Below, in pieces: positions 43,150 to 51,645 of a stretch of DNA of 64,000 bases. This DNA comes from Aquitalea sp. LB_tupeE (GTDB taxonomy: Bacteria > Pseudomonadota > Gammaproteobacteria > Burkholderiales > Chromobacteriaceae), in NCBI RefSeq assembly GCF_013391415.1, contig NZ_JACAXB010000010.1, forward strand, positions 1 through 64,000. Reading direction: 5' to 3'. The number at the start of each line of letters is the position of its first letter. Within the stretch, counting starts at the first letter, position 1. Position numbers and translations under genes: made by a program. The notes beneath the pieces are model-generated. The model ran no database searches and was not told the DNA's origin. It saw nothing but the letters and a program-made list of their open reading frames with translations.

Positions 43150-44247
43150 ATGAACAAGAAGCTGATGGCCGCAGTTGTTTTGTCCGCACTGAGTGTTGGT
43201 GCTTCCGCTGTGCATGCACAGGATCTGAACAGCCTGATCAAGGCGGCAAAGCAGGAAGGTGAACTCACCACCATCGCCCTGCCGCATGACTGGTGTGGTT
43301 ATGGCGACCTGGTGGCCGGCTTCAAGGCCAAGTACGGCATCAAGGTGAACGAACTGAACCCGGATGCCGGTTCCGGTGACGAGGTCGAGGCCATCAAGGC
43401 CAACAAGGGCAACAAGGGCCCGCAAGCGCCGGACGTGATTGACGTTGGCCTGTCCTTTGGCCCGCAAGCCAAGGAAGCCGGGCTGATTCAGCCGTACAAG
43501 GTGTCCACCTGGAACAGCATCCCGGCAGCGGTGAAGGACAAGGACGGCTATTGGTACGGCGACTACTACGGCGTGCTGGCTTTCGAAGTGAACACCGACA
43601 TCATCAAGAAAGTACCGGCTGACTGGGCCGACCTCTTGAAACCGGAATACAAGAACGCCGTGGCCCTGGCCGGTGACCCGCGCACCGCCAACCAGGCCAT
43701 CATGGGCGTGTACGCTGCCGGCCTGTCGCAAGCAGGCGGCAACCCGGCCAAGGCTGCCGACGCCGGCCTGAAGTTCTTCTCGCAACTGAACAAGAACGGC
43801 AACTTTGTGCCGGTAATCGGCAAGGCGGCCTCGCTGGCCCAGGGCACCACCCCCATCATCGTACGCTGGGACTACAACGCCCTGGCCGACCGCGACACCC
43901 TGAAGGGCAACCCGAAAGTGGCGGTCGTGGTACCGAAGTCCGGCGTAGTGGCCGGCGTGTATGTACAGGCCATCAGCGCCTACGCCCCGCACCCGAATGC
44001 CGCCAAGCTGTGGATGGAATACCTGTATTCCGACGAAGGCCAACTGGGCTGGCTGAAGGGCTACTGCCACCCCAGCCGCTTCAACGACCTGGCAGCACGC
44101 AAGAAAGTCCCGGCCGCCCTGCTGTCCAAGCTGCCAGCCGCGGCCAACTACAAGAAGGCTGTGTTCCCGACGCTGGAACAGCAGGAGGTCTACAAGGCCG
44201 TCATTACCAAGCAGTGGGACAGCGTAGTGGGCAGCAACGTCAAGTAA
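43150..44247 (+). CDS. ABC transporter periplasmic substrate-binding protein (Fe(III)/AEP-type)
   Basis: A 365-residue binding protein with signal peptide (cleavage after VHAQ, about residue 24). The mature protein is of the cluster that includes iron(III)-, spermidine- and 2-aminoethylphosphonate-binding proteins: LPHDWCGYGDLVAGFKAKYGIKVNELNPDAGSGDEVEAI, YYGVLAFEVNTDIIKKVPADWADLLKPEY, TTPIIVRWDYNAL. It precedes two permeases, an ATPase and a HAD phosphatase and follows a UTRA regulator site. The substrate is not provable; a phosphorylated or phosphonate compound fits the phosphatase and regulator type. Confidence 0.85.
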   Translation: MNKKLMAAVVLSALSVGASAVHAQDLNSLIKAAKQEGELTTIALPHDWCGYGDLVAGFKAKYGIKVNELNPDAGSGDEVEAIKANKGNKGPQAPDVIDVGLSFGPQAKEAGLIQPYKVSTWNSIPAAVKDKDGYWYGDYYGVLAFEVNTDIIKKVPADWADLLKPEYKNAVALAGDPRTANQAIMGVYAAGLSQAGGNPAKAADAGLKFFSQLNKNGNFVPVIGKAASLAQGTTPIIVRWDYNALADRDTLKGNPKVAVVVPKSGVVAGVYVQAISAYAPHPNAAKLWMEYLYSDEGQLGWLKGYCHPSRFNDLAARKKVPAALLSKLPAAANYKKAVFPTLEQQEVYKAVITKQWDSVVGSNVK

Positions 44248-44271
44248 GCCTGCTCTGCTGATCTGCCTTGC

Positions 44272-44299
44272 CGTCATGGCCGCTGCAGCGGCCATGACG
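44272..44299. promoter_or_regulatory. Perfect 28-base palindrome between binding-protein and permease genes
   Basis: CGTCATGGCCGCTG followed directly by its reverse complement. In RNA it folds into a very stable hairpin without a T-run. Such intercistronic hairpins typically protect the upstream binding-protein mRNA from 3' decay and let less of the permease message accumulate. Confidence 0.65.
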
Positions 44300-44411
44300 T
44301 TTACCCCATCCTGTCACCGGGACAGACCCGACCTGCCCACCAGGCAGCACAACAGCACGGCAGACCCCTGCCCATGCCGGGCTTCCCCATTTTTACGAGG
44401 CTGCACCACGG

Positions 44412-45323
44412 ATGCCCACTTCACCCGATTCCGTCACCCACTGCCCGCCCGAAGCCGGACAGGCGCGCCCGCGACTGGCACCGTCTGCCCTGAACTGGCT
44501 GGGCGTGGTACCGTTTTTCCTGTTTGCCCTGCTGTTTCTCATCCTGCCCACCGCCACGCTGATGATAGGCGCGTTTCAGGATGCCAACGGCCATTTCACC
44601 CTGGGCAATATTGCCAAACTGTTTGACGACAGCATTCTGTCGGCCTACTGGATCAGCTTTGAAGTCAGCGCCGCGTCCGCACTGGGTGGCGGCCTGATCG
44701 GCCTGTTGCTGGCGCTGGCGGCCATTCAGGGCGGCCTGCCCGGCTGGATTCGCCCCACGCTGATGACCTTCTCCGGAGTGGCATCCAACTTTGCCGGTAT
44801 CCCGCTGTCGTTTGCCTTTCTGTCCACCCTGGGCCGCATGGGTCTGGTGACGGTACTGCTACGCAACTATGCCGACTTCGACCTGTACAGCACCGGTTTT
44901 TCCATTCTCAGCTTTATTGGTCTGACGCTGACTTATCTGTACTTCCAGATTCCACTGATGGTGCTGATTGTCACCCCGGCCATTGACGGCCTGCGTGCCG
45001 AATGGCGCGAAGCCTGCGAAAGCCTGGGCGGCAGCAGCCTCGCCTACTGGTGGCATATCGCCCTGCCCATTCTGTGGCCCAGCATCCTGGGCTCCACCCT
45101 GCTGCTGTTCGCCAATGCCTTTGGCGCGGTAGCCACTGCCTATGCGCTGACCGGCAGCTCGCTCAATATCGTGCCCATCCTGCTGTATGCACAGATTCGC
45201 GGTGATGTGCTGCACGACCAGAACCTGGGCTATGCACTGGCACTGGGCATGATTGTGGTGACCGGCCTGTCCAATGCCGGCTATATCTGGCTGCGCAGCC
45301 GCGCCGAAAGGGGGCGTGAATGA
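44412..45323 (+). CDS. ABC transporter permease subunit 1
   Basis: A 303-residue inner-membrane permease with six predicted helices. The cytoplasmic coupling loop is EACESLGGSSLAYWWHIALPILWPSILGS, the EAA motif that docks to the ATPase. It pairs with the second permease, whose ATG overlaps its stop (ATGA). Confidence 0.9.
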   Translation: MPTSPDSVTHCPPEAGQARPRLAPSALNWLGVVPFFLFALLFLILPTATLMIGAFQDANGHFTLGNIAKLFDDSILSAYWISFEVSAASALGGGLIGLLLALAAIQGGLPGWIRPTLMTFSGVASNFAGIPLSFAFLSTLGRMGLVTVLLRNYADFDLYSTGFSILSFIGLTLTYLYFQIPLMVLIVTPAIDGLRAEWREACESLGGSSLAYWWHIALPILWPSILGSTLLLFANAFGAVATAYALTGSSLNIVPILLYAQIRGDVLHDQNLGYALALGMIVVTGLSNAGYIWLRSRAERGRE

Positions 45324-46111
45324 AATCGACATCGCGACTGGGAGCCTGGGTGGCCATTGCCATCGGCACCATTTACTTTTTGCTACCGCTGATTGCCACT
45401 TTCGAGTTCAGCCTGAAAATGAACCGCGACGGCTACAGCTTTGAAGCCTACAAGGTGGTGCTGTCCGACCCCGGCTTTCAGGCTACCTTCGGTTATTCCA
45501 CCTTGATGGCAGTGCTCACCATCATCGTCGGCATTCTGCTGGTGGTGCCCACCGCCTACTGGATTCAGCTGAAGCTGCCACGCCTGCGTCCACTGGTGGA
45601 GTTCATCACCCTGCTGCCGCTGGTGATTCCGGCCATTGTCATCGTGTTCGGCTACCTCAAGCTGTACAACAGCAGCGCCTGGCTGCCCTTGACCGGCAAT
45701 GACCGCGCCACCGACTTTTTGCTGATGTGCAGCTACGTCACGCTGGCCCTGCCCTATCTGTACCGCTCGATCGACGCCGGCCTGCGCGCCATTGATGTGC
45801 GCACCCTGACCGAAGCGGCCGAGAGCCTGGGAGCCAGCTGGCCCAGCATTTTGCTGCAGGTAATTTTCCCCAATGTGAAGTCGGCCATCCTGTCCGGAGC
45901 ATTTCTCACCTTTGCGGTGGTGATTGGCGAATTCACCATGGCCAGCCTGCTGGGCCGCCCGGCCTTTGGCCCTTACCTGCAACTGATCGGTGCCAACCGC
46001 GCTTACGAGCCCTCGGCACTGGCCATCATCGCCTTCCTGGTGACCTGGGCCTCGATGGGGCTGATCCAGGTATTCGCCCGCAATGCACGCCCGGCCCGCA
46101 AGACGGCCTGA
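45320..46111 (+). CDS. ABC transporter permease subunit 2
   Basis: A 263-residue permease with six helices and the EAA-type loop TEAAESLGASWPSILLQVIFPNVKSAILSG. It is shorter than subunit 1, which has an extra N-terminal segment. The two form the heterodimeric channel of this importer. The ATPase gene follows 26 bases later. Confidence 0.9.
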   Translation: MKSTSRLGAWVAIAIGTIYFLLPLIATFEFSLKMNRDGYSFEAYKVVLSDPGFQATFGYSTLMAVLTIIVGILLVVPTAYWIQLKLPRLRPLVEFITLLPLVIPAIVIVFGYLKLYNSSAWLPLTGNDRATDFLLMCSYVTLALPYLYRSIDAGLRAIDVRTLTEAAESLGASWPSILLQVIFPNVKSAILSGAFLTFAVVIGEFTMASLLGRPAFGPYLQLIGANRAYEPSALAIIAFLVTWASMGLIQVFARNARPARKTA

Positions 46112-46137
46112 GCCCAGACAGAATCCAAGGAAACAAT

Positions 46138-47142
46138 ATGGCTTACCTCACCATCAATAATCTGCACAAACGCTTTGCCGACCATGTCGTGGTGCACGAC
46201 TTCAACATGAATATCGAACAAGGTGAATTCGTCACCTTCCTCGGCCCCTCCGGCTGCGGCAAAACCACCGTGCTGCGCATGATTGCCGGCTTTGAGACGC
46301 CCACCTCCGGCCACATCCGCGTGGGTGGCGAAGACATCACCCACCAGTCGCCACAAAAGCGCGGCATCGGCATGGTGTTCCAGAGCTATGCGCTGTTTCC
46401 CAACATGAACGTGACGCAGAACATCGGCTTTGGCCTGAAAATGCGTAAATGTGATAGCGCGGAGATTGCCCGCAAGGTGGCGGAAGTCATCAAGCTGGTG
46501 GAGCTCTCCGGCAAGGAAAACCACTACCCGCACGAGTTGTCCGGCGGTCAGCGCCAACGGGTGGCGCTGGCGCGCGCGCTGGTGGTGGAGCCGCGCATCC
46601 TGCTGCTGGACGAACCGCTGTCGGCACTGGACGCGCGCATCCGCAAGAACCTGCGCGAGCAGATTCGCGACATTCAGCGCCGTCTGGGCCTGACCACCAT
46701 TTTCGTCACCCACGATCAGGAAGAAGCGCTCACCATGTCCGACCGCATCTTCGTGATGAACCAGGGCCGGGTGGAACAGGAAGGCCGCGCCGAAATGGTG
46801 TACACCGAACCGGCCACCGAATTCGTCGCCCGCTTCATGGGCAATTACAATCTGCTGGGCGCGGCCGACAGCCAGCGCCTGCTGGGGCTGAGCATCAACG
46901 GCCATCTGGCCATCCGCCCGGAATCCATCCACGTGCTGGACGCCCACAGCCAGCAGGCCGATACCCTGGCAGGCACCATTCGTCAGCATCAGTTGCTGGG
47001 CAACATCATCCGTTACCAGATTGAAAGCGCGGGCGTCACCCTGCAGGTAGACCGGCTGAACCGCACGGCCAGCGACCTGATGCCGGCCGGCACCGAAGTA
47101 CGCCTGCAGATCAGCCGTGACGACATGCGCGAGGTGCGTTGA
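46138..47142 (+). CDS. ABC transporter ATP-binding subunit
   Basis: A 334-residue ATPase: Walker A GPSGCGKTT, Q-loop GMVFQSYALFPNMNV, signature LSGGQRQRVALARAL, Walker B ILLLDEPLSALDA, and H-loop THDQEEALTMSD. A C-terminal TOBE-like regulatory domain (about 245-334) is typical of the PotA/FbpC/PhnT group. AAGGAAAC precedes the ATG. Confidence 0.93.
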   Translation: MAYLTINNLHKRFADHVVVHDFNMNIEQGEFVTFLGPSGCGKTTVLRMIAGFETPTSGHIRVGGEDITHQSPQKRGIGMVFQSYALFPNMNVTQNIGFGLKMRKCDSAEIARKVAEVIKLVELSGKENHYPHELSGGQRQRVALARALVVEPRILLLDEPLSALDARIRKNLREQIRDIQRRLGLTTIFVTHDQEEALTMSDRIFVMNQGRVEQEGRAEMVYTEPATEFVARFMGNYNLLGAADSQRLLGLSINGHLAIRPESIHVLDAHSQQADTLAGTIRQHQLLGNIIRYQIESAGVTLQVDRLNRTASDLMPAGTEVRLQISRDDMREVR

Positions 47143-47810
47143 TGCTGGCCATTTTCGATCTGGACGACACCCTCACCGACGGCGACAGCTCCAGCCTGTG
47201 GTTGCAATTCATGGTGCAACACGACCTGGCGGCCGCCGACATGCTGCCGCGCGAAGCCGAGCTGATGGCGGCCTACCGTCGGGGCGAATTGCGCATGGAG
47301 GACTACATGGATTTCACCCTGCAGCCGATGCAGGGTCGCAGCGTGGAGGAAGTGGCGGAGTGGGTAGAGCGTTTCATTGCCGACAGCATCGCCCCCATCG
47401 TGTTCGATCAGGCACGCGACACGCTGGCACGTTACAAGGCCGAAGGCCGTACCTTGCTGGTGATCTCCGCCACCGGCGAGCATCTGGTAGGGCCGATCTC
47501 GCGCTATCTGGGGGCGGATGATTTCCTGGCCATCCAGCTGGCCACCGAGGCAGGTTGCTACACCGGCCACACGCATGGCGTGATGACTTATCAGCAAGGC
47601 AAGGTGATCCGCCTGCAACAATGGCTGCAACAACATGGCCAGAGCCTGGCGGGGAGCCACGGTTACAGCGACTCCATCAACGATGTGCCGCTGCTGCAGA
47701 CGGTGGATGTGGCTTACACGGTGAATGCCGACCCCAAGCTTGCCGCCGTGGCGGCACAGCAGGGCTGGCAGCCCTTGTTCTGGTCTCGCCAGACGCAGCC
47801 CGCCACATGA
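47142..47810 (+). CDS. HAD-IB family phosphatase linked to the ABC importer
   Basis: A 222-residue haloacid-dehalogenase-type phosphatase of the phosphoserine phosphatase-like IB class. FDLDDTLTDGDSS holds the nucleophile and acid aspartates, ISATGEHLVGPISRYLG the motif II serine/threonine region, and GYSDSINDVPLLQTVDVAYTVNADPKL motif III. The start ATG at 47142 overlaps the ATPase stop by one base. Being the last gene of an importer operon suggests that it dephosphorylates the imported compound; this is inference. Confidence 0.85.
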   Translation: MLAIFDLDDTLTDGDSSSLWLQFMVQHDLAAADMLPREAELMAAYRRGELRMEDYMDFTLQPMQGRSVEEVAEWVERFIADSIAPIVFDQARDTLARYKAEGRTLLVISATGEHLVGPISRYLGADDFLAIQLATEAGCYTGHTHGVMTYQQGKVIRLQQWLQQHGQSLAGSHGYSDSINDVPLLQTVDVAYTVNADPKLAAVAAQQGWQPLFWSRQTQPAT

Positions 47811-47837
47811 AAAACGGCCCTTGCGAGGGCCGTTTTT
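47810..47837. terminator. Bidirectional terminator
   Basis: ACGGCCCT pairs with AGGGCCGT with A-run and T-run on either side; it separates the HAD phosphatase gene and the convergent DUF1615 gene. Confidence 0.9.
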
Positions 47838-47855
47838 GCTGGTACAGCGCATGGA

Positions 47856-49115
47856 TCAGGGCCGGAAGCCACCGCGCTCCATGCACTTTTCGTAGCGCCC
47901 ATCTACCCGCTTGGCAAACCATTCCGTCGTCAGCTGATGGGTAAACTTGGGGCTGATCAGCACGATCTGCGGGATGATCTGGCGTGGTGCCGCCTTGCCG
48001 GACTGGTCGGCCAGCGCAAACACCCGCTTGTAGACCTCAGTCTGGCTGAAGGCCGCCAGTTTCTCCTGACGCAGATCGCGTGCCATCTCGTCCGGGCTCA
48101 TACGCAAACGTCCGGCCAGGCCGTTGAGAGCACGCTGAGTATCGCTGGTGGCACCGGACAGCACACGGTTCATCTTGTCGCTATACAGCATGATGTCACC
48201 ATCCAGCGCCAGCTTTTGCCCGGACAGATGCTGCACCGCCTGCTGGAAGGCTGCATTGCGGCTGGCATAGCGCCCGGCGTTGTAGTCGGCAAAGCGGTAC
48301 ACCATGTCCGGATAGCTGATGGGGTATTGCAGCAGGATGGCGGTGCCGAAATACACACTGCCGCGCAGGCTGAACACTTCGTCGCGCAAGCTGGTATAGC
48401 TGTAGGGGTAAGGCCAGGCGCGCACCTGGGTTTCGGCAAAGGCTACGCTCACCTGCATGGGCCCGCCATCGCGGATGGGGTTCTTGTGTTCGAAGATGGT
48501 CTGGCCGAACGGCAGTTCGCGGATCATGTCTTCAAACAGCGCATTCATCTGCTTCTTGGTACGCAGGGCATTCACCCGTTCTTTATAAGTCTGGCCATTG
48601 GGGGATTTCTTCAGCATGGCCGCATCCACCACCAGCGAGGGGATGAAATACTTCTGCCGCCGCTCTTCAATCTGCCCCCAGACAATCCTGGACAAATTCG
48701 GCACCACCGGGTCCGGATTGAAACCGGACTCCTGCTCCGCCACCGCCAGCACCGCGCAGAAGTATTGCGGCGCATACGGAATTTTCAGATGGCTGAAGGC
48801 GGTCATGATGTCGCCATGCCATTCGCGCCGCGCCGGAATGCCACGCGGCAGCAGCTTGTCCAGCAAGGCGCTACCCTCCTGCTCGTTAGCATAGGCCGGT
48901 TGCAGCGGCAAGGGCAGCGGTTTGCTGGCGGGAGCAACAAGCGGGGCAGGCGCTACCGGTTTGACGACCGGTGCGGGCAACAGGCTTTGCGGGTCCGGCA
49001 TCGGGGCCGGGCGCAAGATGGGAGCAGGCGCGGGAACAGGCTGGGCCACCGGGGCCACCGTGGCGGCACAACCGGTCAAGCCCAGTAATGCCGCCACCGA
49101 CAAATAACGGTACAT
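47856..49115 (-). CDS. DUF1615-family lipoprotein
   Basis: A 419-residue predicted lipoprotein: lipobox LTGC at residues 13-16, followed by a proline/alanine-rich spacer (18-75) that would let the domain reach through the periplasm. The globular part (AVAEQESGFNPDPVVPNLSRIVWGQIEERRQKYFIPSLVVDAAML, DGGPMQVSVAFAETQ, YRFADYNAGRYASRNAAFQ) is DUF1615 and has a lysozyme-like glutamate in EQESGFN and a transglycosylase-like ADYNAGRYASRN. A murein-degrading role is plausible but unproven. Single gene. Confidence 0.75.
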   Translation of the reverse strand: MYRYLSVAALLGLTGCAATVAPVAQPVPAPAPILRPAPMPDPQSLLPAPVVKPVAPAPLVAPASKPLPLPLQPAYANEQEGSALLDKLLPRGIPARREWHGDIMTAFSHLKIPYAPQYFCAVLAVAEQESGFNPDPVVPNLSRIVWGQIEERRQKYFIPSLVVDAAMLKKSPNGQTYKERVNALRTKKQMNALFEDMIRELPFGQTIFEHKNPIRDGGPMQVSVAFAETQVRAWPYPYSYTSLRDEVFSLRGSVYFGTAILLQYPISYPDMVYRFADYNAGRYASRNAAFQQAVQHLSGQKLALDGDIMLYSDKMNRVLSGATSDTQRALNGLAGRLRMSPDEMARDLRQEKLAAFSQTEVYKRVFALADQSGKAAPRQIIPQIVLISPKFTHQLTTEWFAKRVDGRYEKCMERGGFRP

Positions 49116-49197
49116 GCAGAAAGTCCTTCAAGGACGTCCAGCTGGAATGCGGACGCCGGAATCGTGATGCTGCCATGCCGGGGCATGGCCGTATGCA

Positions 49198-50349
49198 TCA
49201 GTGTTTGATTTTGTGGCTGGGTGCCGGGGTGGGCAAAAAGCCCTGGCTCAGCAAATGGAATACCAGCCAGCCCAGTGCGCAAATACCCACCAAAGCAGCC
49301 ACGCCCAATAAGACCTTTACCAGCAGAGCCATGCGCGGCGAGCCCAGCAGCCCGTCTGCACGTGGCCGTTTGGGCGTTGCAGGTGAGCGGGCGGAGACCG
49401 GCGCTGCGCCATCCTGCGGTGCATTGCCGGGCTGCTCCGTACTCACCGGCAGGGTGGCAGTCAGCATTTCAGCTGTCGCCTCCTGAGTCGGGACAGGCGG
49501 GGCAGGCTGCGGCAGGCTGACGACGACCGCAGGGGGAATGGACGCAGCGGCTGGGGAAGACGATGCAGCCTGGGTGGTCGGCTCCGCCATGCCTCCTGCC
49601 TCGCCAATCCGCGCCAGACGGCCCATCAGCCCATCCAGCCAGCCCAGTGGTGGTGGTGGCGTCAGTCCGGGAGCGCGTTCGCGGATGATGCGGCTTTCCA
49701 CCAGCACGAACACCACGCACAACAGCGGCACCACCACTTGCAAGGCCGGTGCCTGGGTATTCACCCAGTCCAGCACCAGCGGGTCATTCACCGCCAGCTG
49801 CCCTGCCACCCAGGCCAGCAGGCTGGCACCCAAGGGCAGCAGCAGCGGGTAATCGTTCAGCAGGCGGGCAATCAGCAGACTGCCGTACATCAGCAAAGGC
49901 ACGCTGAACAGCAGGCCCAGAATCAGGTACAGCACACTGCCTTGCGCGGCGGCGGCCAGTGCCACCACATTATCCAGGCTGAGTACCAGGTCTGCCATTA
50001 CCACCACGGACACTGCCGACCACAGCTGGCGGCTGTCCGCGGCGTTACCGGGCAGGCTGTCGGCCTCGTCATCGCCCAGTAACAGCTTGATGGCAATGCT
50101 GATCAGCAAACCGGCGCCCAGCAACTTGAGCAAGGGCACTTGCAGCAGGAAACCCACCACGGTGGTCAGCAGAACACGCAGCAAAATGGCAAAACCGGTG
50201 CCCAGCAACACGGCCTTGCGCATCAGCTGCGGCGGCAGCGAACGGCAGGCCACCGCAATGACCAGCGCATTGTCGCCACTCAGAATCAGGTCCAGCATGA
50301 ACACTTGCAGTGTCATGCCCAGTGCCTGCATCAAACCATCCAGCTCCAT
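49198..50349 (-). CDS. TerC/YjbE-family integral membrane protein with C-terminal extension
   Basis: A 383-residue membrane protein. Residues 1-215 are the TerC (YjbE) domain with seven helices; DLILSGDNALVIAVACRSLPP and VVMADLVLSLDNVVALAAAAQG are the two acidic metal-site repeats of this family. Family members export Mn(II) or support metallation of exported proteins. A proline/alanine-rich linker (about 260-340) leads to an extra helix (LLVKVLLGVAALVGICALGWLVFHLL) and a short tail ending HKIKH; this extension is not part of the usual 200- to 230-residue TerC protein. Last gene of the cluster from 54257. Confidence 0.85.
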   Translation of the reverse strand: MELDGLMQALGMTLQVFMLDLILSGDNALVIAVACRSLPPQLMRKAVLLGTGFAILLRVLLTTVVGFLLQVPLLKLLGAGLLISIAIKLLLGDDEADSLPGNAADSRQLWSAVSVVVMADLVLSLDNVVALAAAAQGSVLYLILGLLFSVPLLMYGSLLIARLLNDYPLLLPLGASLLAWVAGQLAVNDPLVLDWVNTQAPALQVVVPLLCVVFVLVESRIIRERAPGLTPPPPLGWLDGLMGRLARIGEAGGMAEPTTQAASSSPAAASIPPAVVVSLPQPAPPVPTQEATAEMLTATLPVSTEQPGNAPQDGAAPVSARSPATPKRPRADGLLGSPRMALLVKVLLGVAALVGICALGWLVFHLLSQGFLPTPAPSHKIKH

Positions 50350-50382
50350 CACACCCTTTCCATTGCAATCGGGCCTGCTGCC

Positions 50383-51645
50383 TCAGGCAGCCAGCGCACC
50401 GGTGATGCCGGCAAACAAGCCCAGCCCACCAGCCAGAATAAACAGCACCGCCACCACCAGGGCATACGGTCCTTGCAGTCGCAAGCCGGCCGGCAGCTCG
50501 CTGCGTGCCAACCGGTACAGAAAACACAATACCAGCGGCAACAGCACCGCATTGAGCACGCCGGTGGCAATCGACAGCCGTACCAGGCTGGGGCTGATGG
50601 TCACCACGGCAGCCGCCAGCAACAGCATCAGGGCGAATGCCGCATAAAACCAGGGCGCGGCGCGCGGATGTTCGGCCAGCGCATGATGCCGCCCGCCCAG
50701 CTCACCCAGCGCCCAGGCGGCGGACAGGCACACCACGATGGTCGCAACCAGTGCGCCGCCGCTCAGTGCCAGTGCAAACAGCAAGCGCCCGGCCAGCGGC
50801 CCCAGCGCCGCACCAAAGGCGGTGGCCAGCTGCGGAATGGTATCCAGCAATACCGCGCCATGCCCGGCAAACACTGAGGCCGCGGCAATCAGCACGGCGG
50901 CGGTGATCAGCTGGCACAGCACGGCCCCCAGCATGGTGTCCATGCGCGCTGCACGCAGGTCGGACAGATTCAAGCCCTTGTCGATCAAGGCGGACTGTTG
51001 ATAGAACACGGTCCACGGCATCACGCTGCTGCCCAGGTTTGCCGCCAGCAAATACAGGTAACTGCTGTCGTGCAGGGGGAGCTGCAATATCTGCTGGCGG
51101 ATATGGGACCACTGCGGCCAGGCGCGCCAGGCCATCCACAGGAAGGCCAGCTCGGCCACGCCCAGCAACATGGCCATGCGCTCCACCTGGCGGTAACTGC
51201 CGCTGGCCACCATCAGGAAAATCAACAGCGCCACCACCGCCACGCTCTGCCATACCGGTACGCCATACAGCTGCGCCACGCCGGACAGGCCGCTCATTTC
51301 GGTCAGCAGCGCGCCAAAGCAGCTGAGGATCAGGGCCGCAGTGGACAGCCGCGCCCAGCCACGACCAAAGTGTTGCAGCACCAGTTCGCCATAGCCCTTG
51401 CCGCTGGACAGCGCCAGCCGCACCGTCAGCTCCTGCACCATGAACAGCAGCGGAATGATGAGAAACTGCAACAGCAGCAAGCGATAACCCCATTGCGCAC
51501 CGCTCTGGGCTGCCGTCAGCACACTGCCGGCATCGGTATCGGCCAGCATCACCACCAGCCCCGGCCCCAGCGTGGCGACCAGCCGTTGCAGGCGGTTCAG
51601 CGGCAGCGGTACAAGCGTGCGCAAGGTGCTGGCCAGCTGGCTCAT
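50383..51645 (-). CDS. Nramp-like divalent metal transporter with atypical metal site
   Basis: A 420-residue transporter with 11 predicted helices. The N-terminal GPGLVVMLADTDAGSVLTAAQSGAQWGY corresponds to Nramp helix 1, but the metal-binding DPGN is DAGS here. The helix 6 MPH motif is MPW in LGSSVMPWTVFYQQSALID. Similar changes occur in the Nramp-related Mg(II) transporters and other non-canonical clades, so the substrate may not be Mn(II)/Fe(II). The ATG overlaps the hflC stop (ATGA), and TerC follows 33 bases later. Confidence 0.8.
   Translation of the reverse strand: MSQLASTLRTLVPLPLNRLQRLVATLGPGLVVMLADTDAGSVLTAAQSGAQWGYRLLLLQFLIIPLLFMVQELTVRLALSSGKGYGELVLQHFGRGWARLSTAALILSCFGALLTEMSGLSGVAQLYGVPVWQSVAVVALLIFLMVASGSYRQVERMAMLLGVAELAFLWMAWRAWPQWSHIRQQILQLPLHDSSYLYLLAANLGSSVMPWTVFYQQSALIDKGLNLSDLRAARMDTMLGAVLCQLITAAVLIAAASVFAGHGAVLLDTIPQLATAFGAALGPLAGRLLFALALSGGALVATIVVCLSAAWALGELGGRHHALAEHPRAAPWFYAAFALMLLLAAAVVTISPSLVRLSIATGVLNAVLLPLVLCFLYRLARSELPAGLRLQGPYALVVAVLFILAGGLGLFAGITGALAA

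Noticed and set aside
49172-49189. Terminator between the TerC and DUF1615 genes
   Set aside because: GCCATGCC/GGCATGGC is a perfect dyad but has almost no loop and no U-run; it may be an operator or chance.
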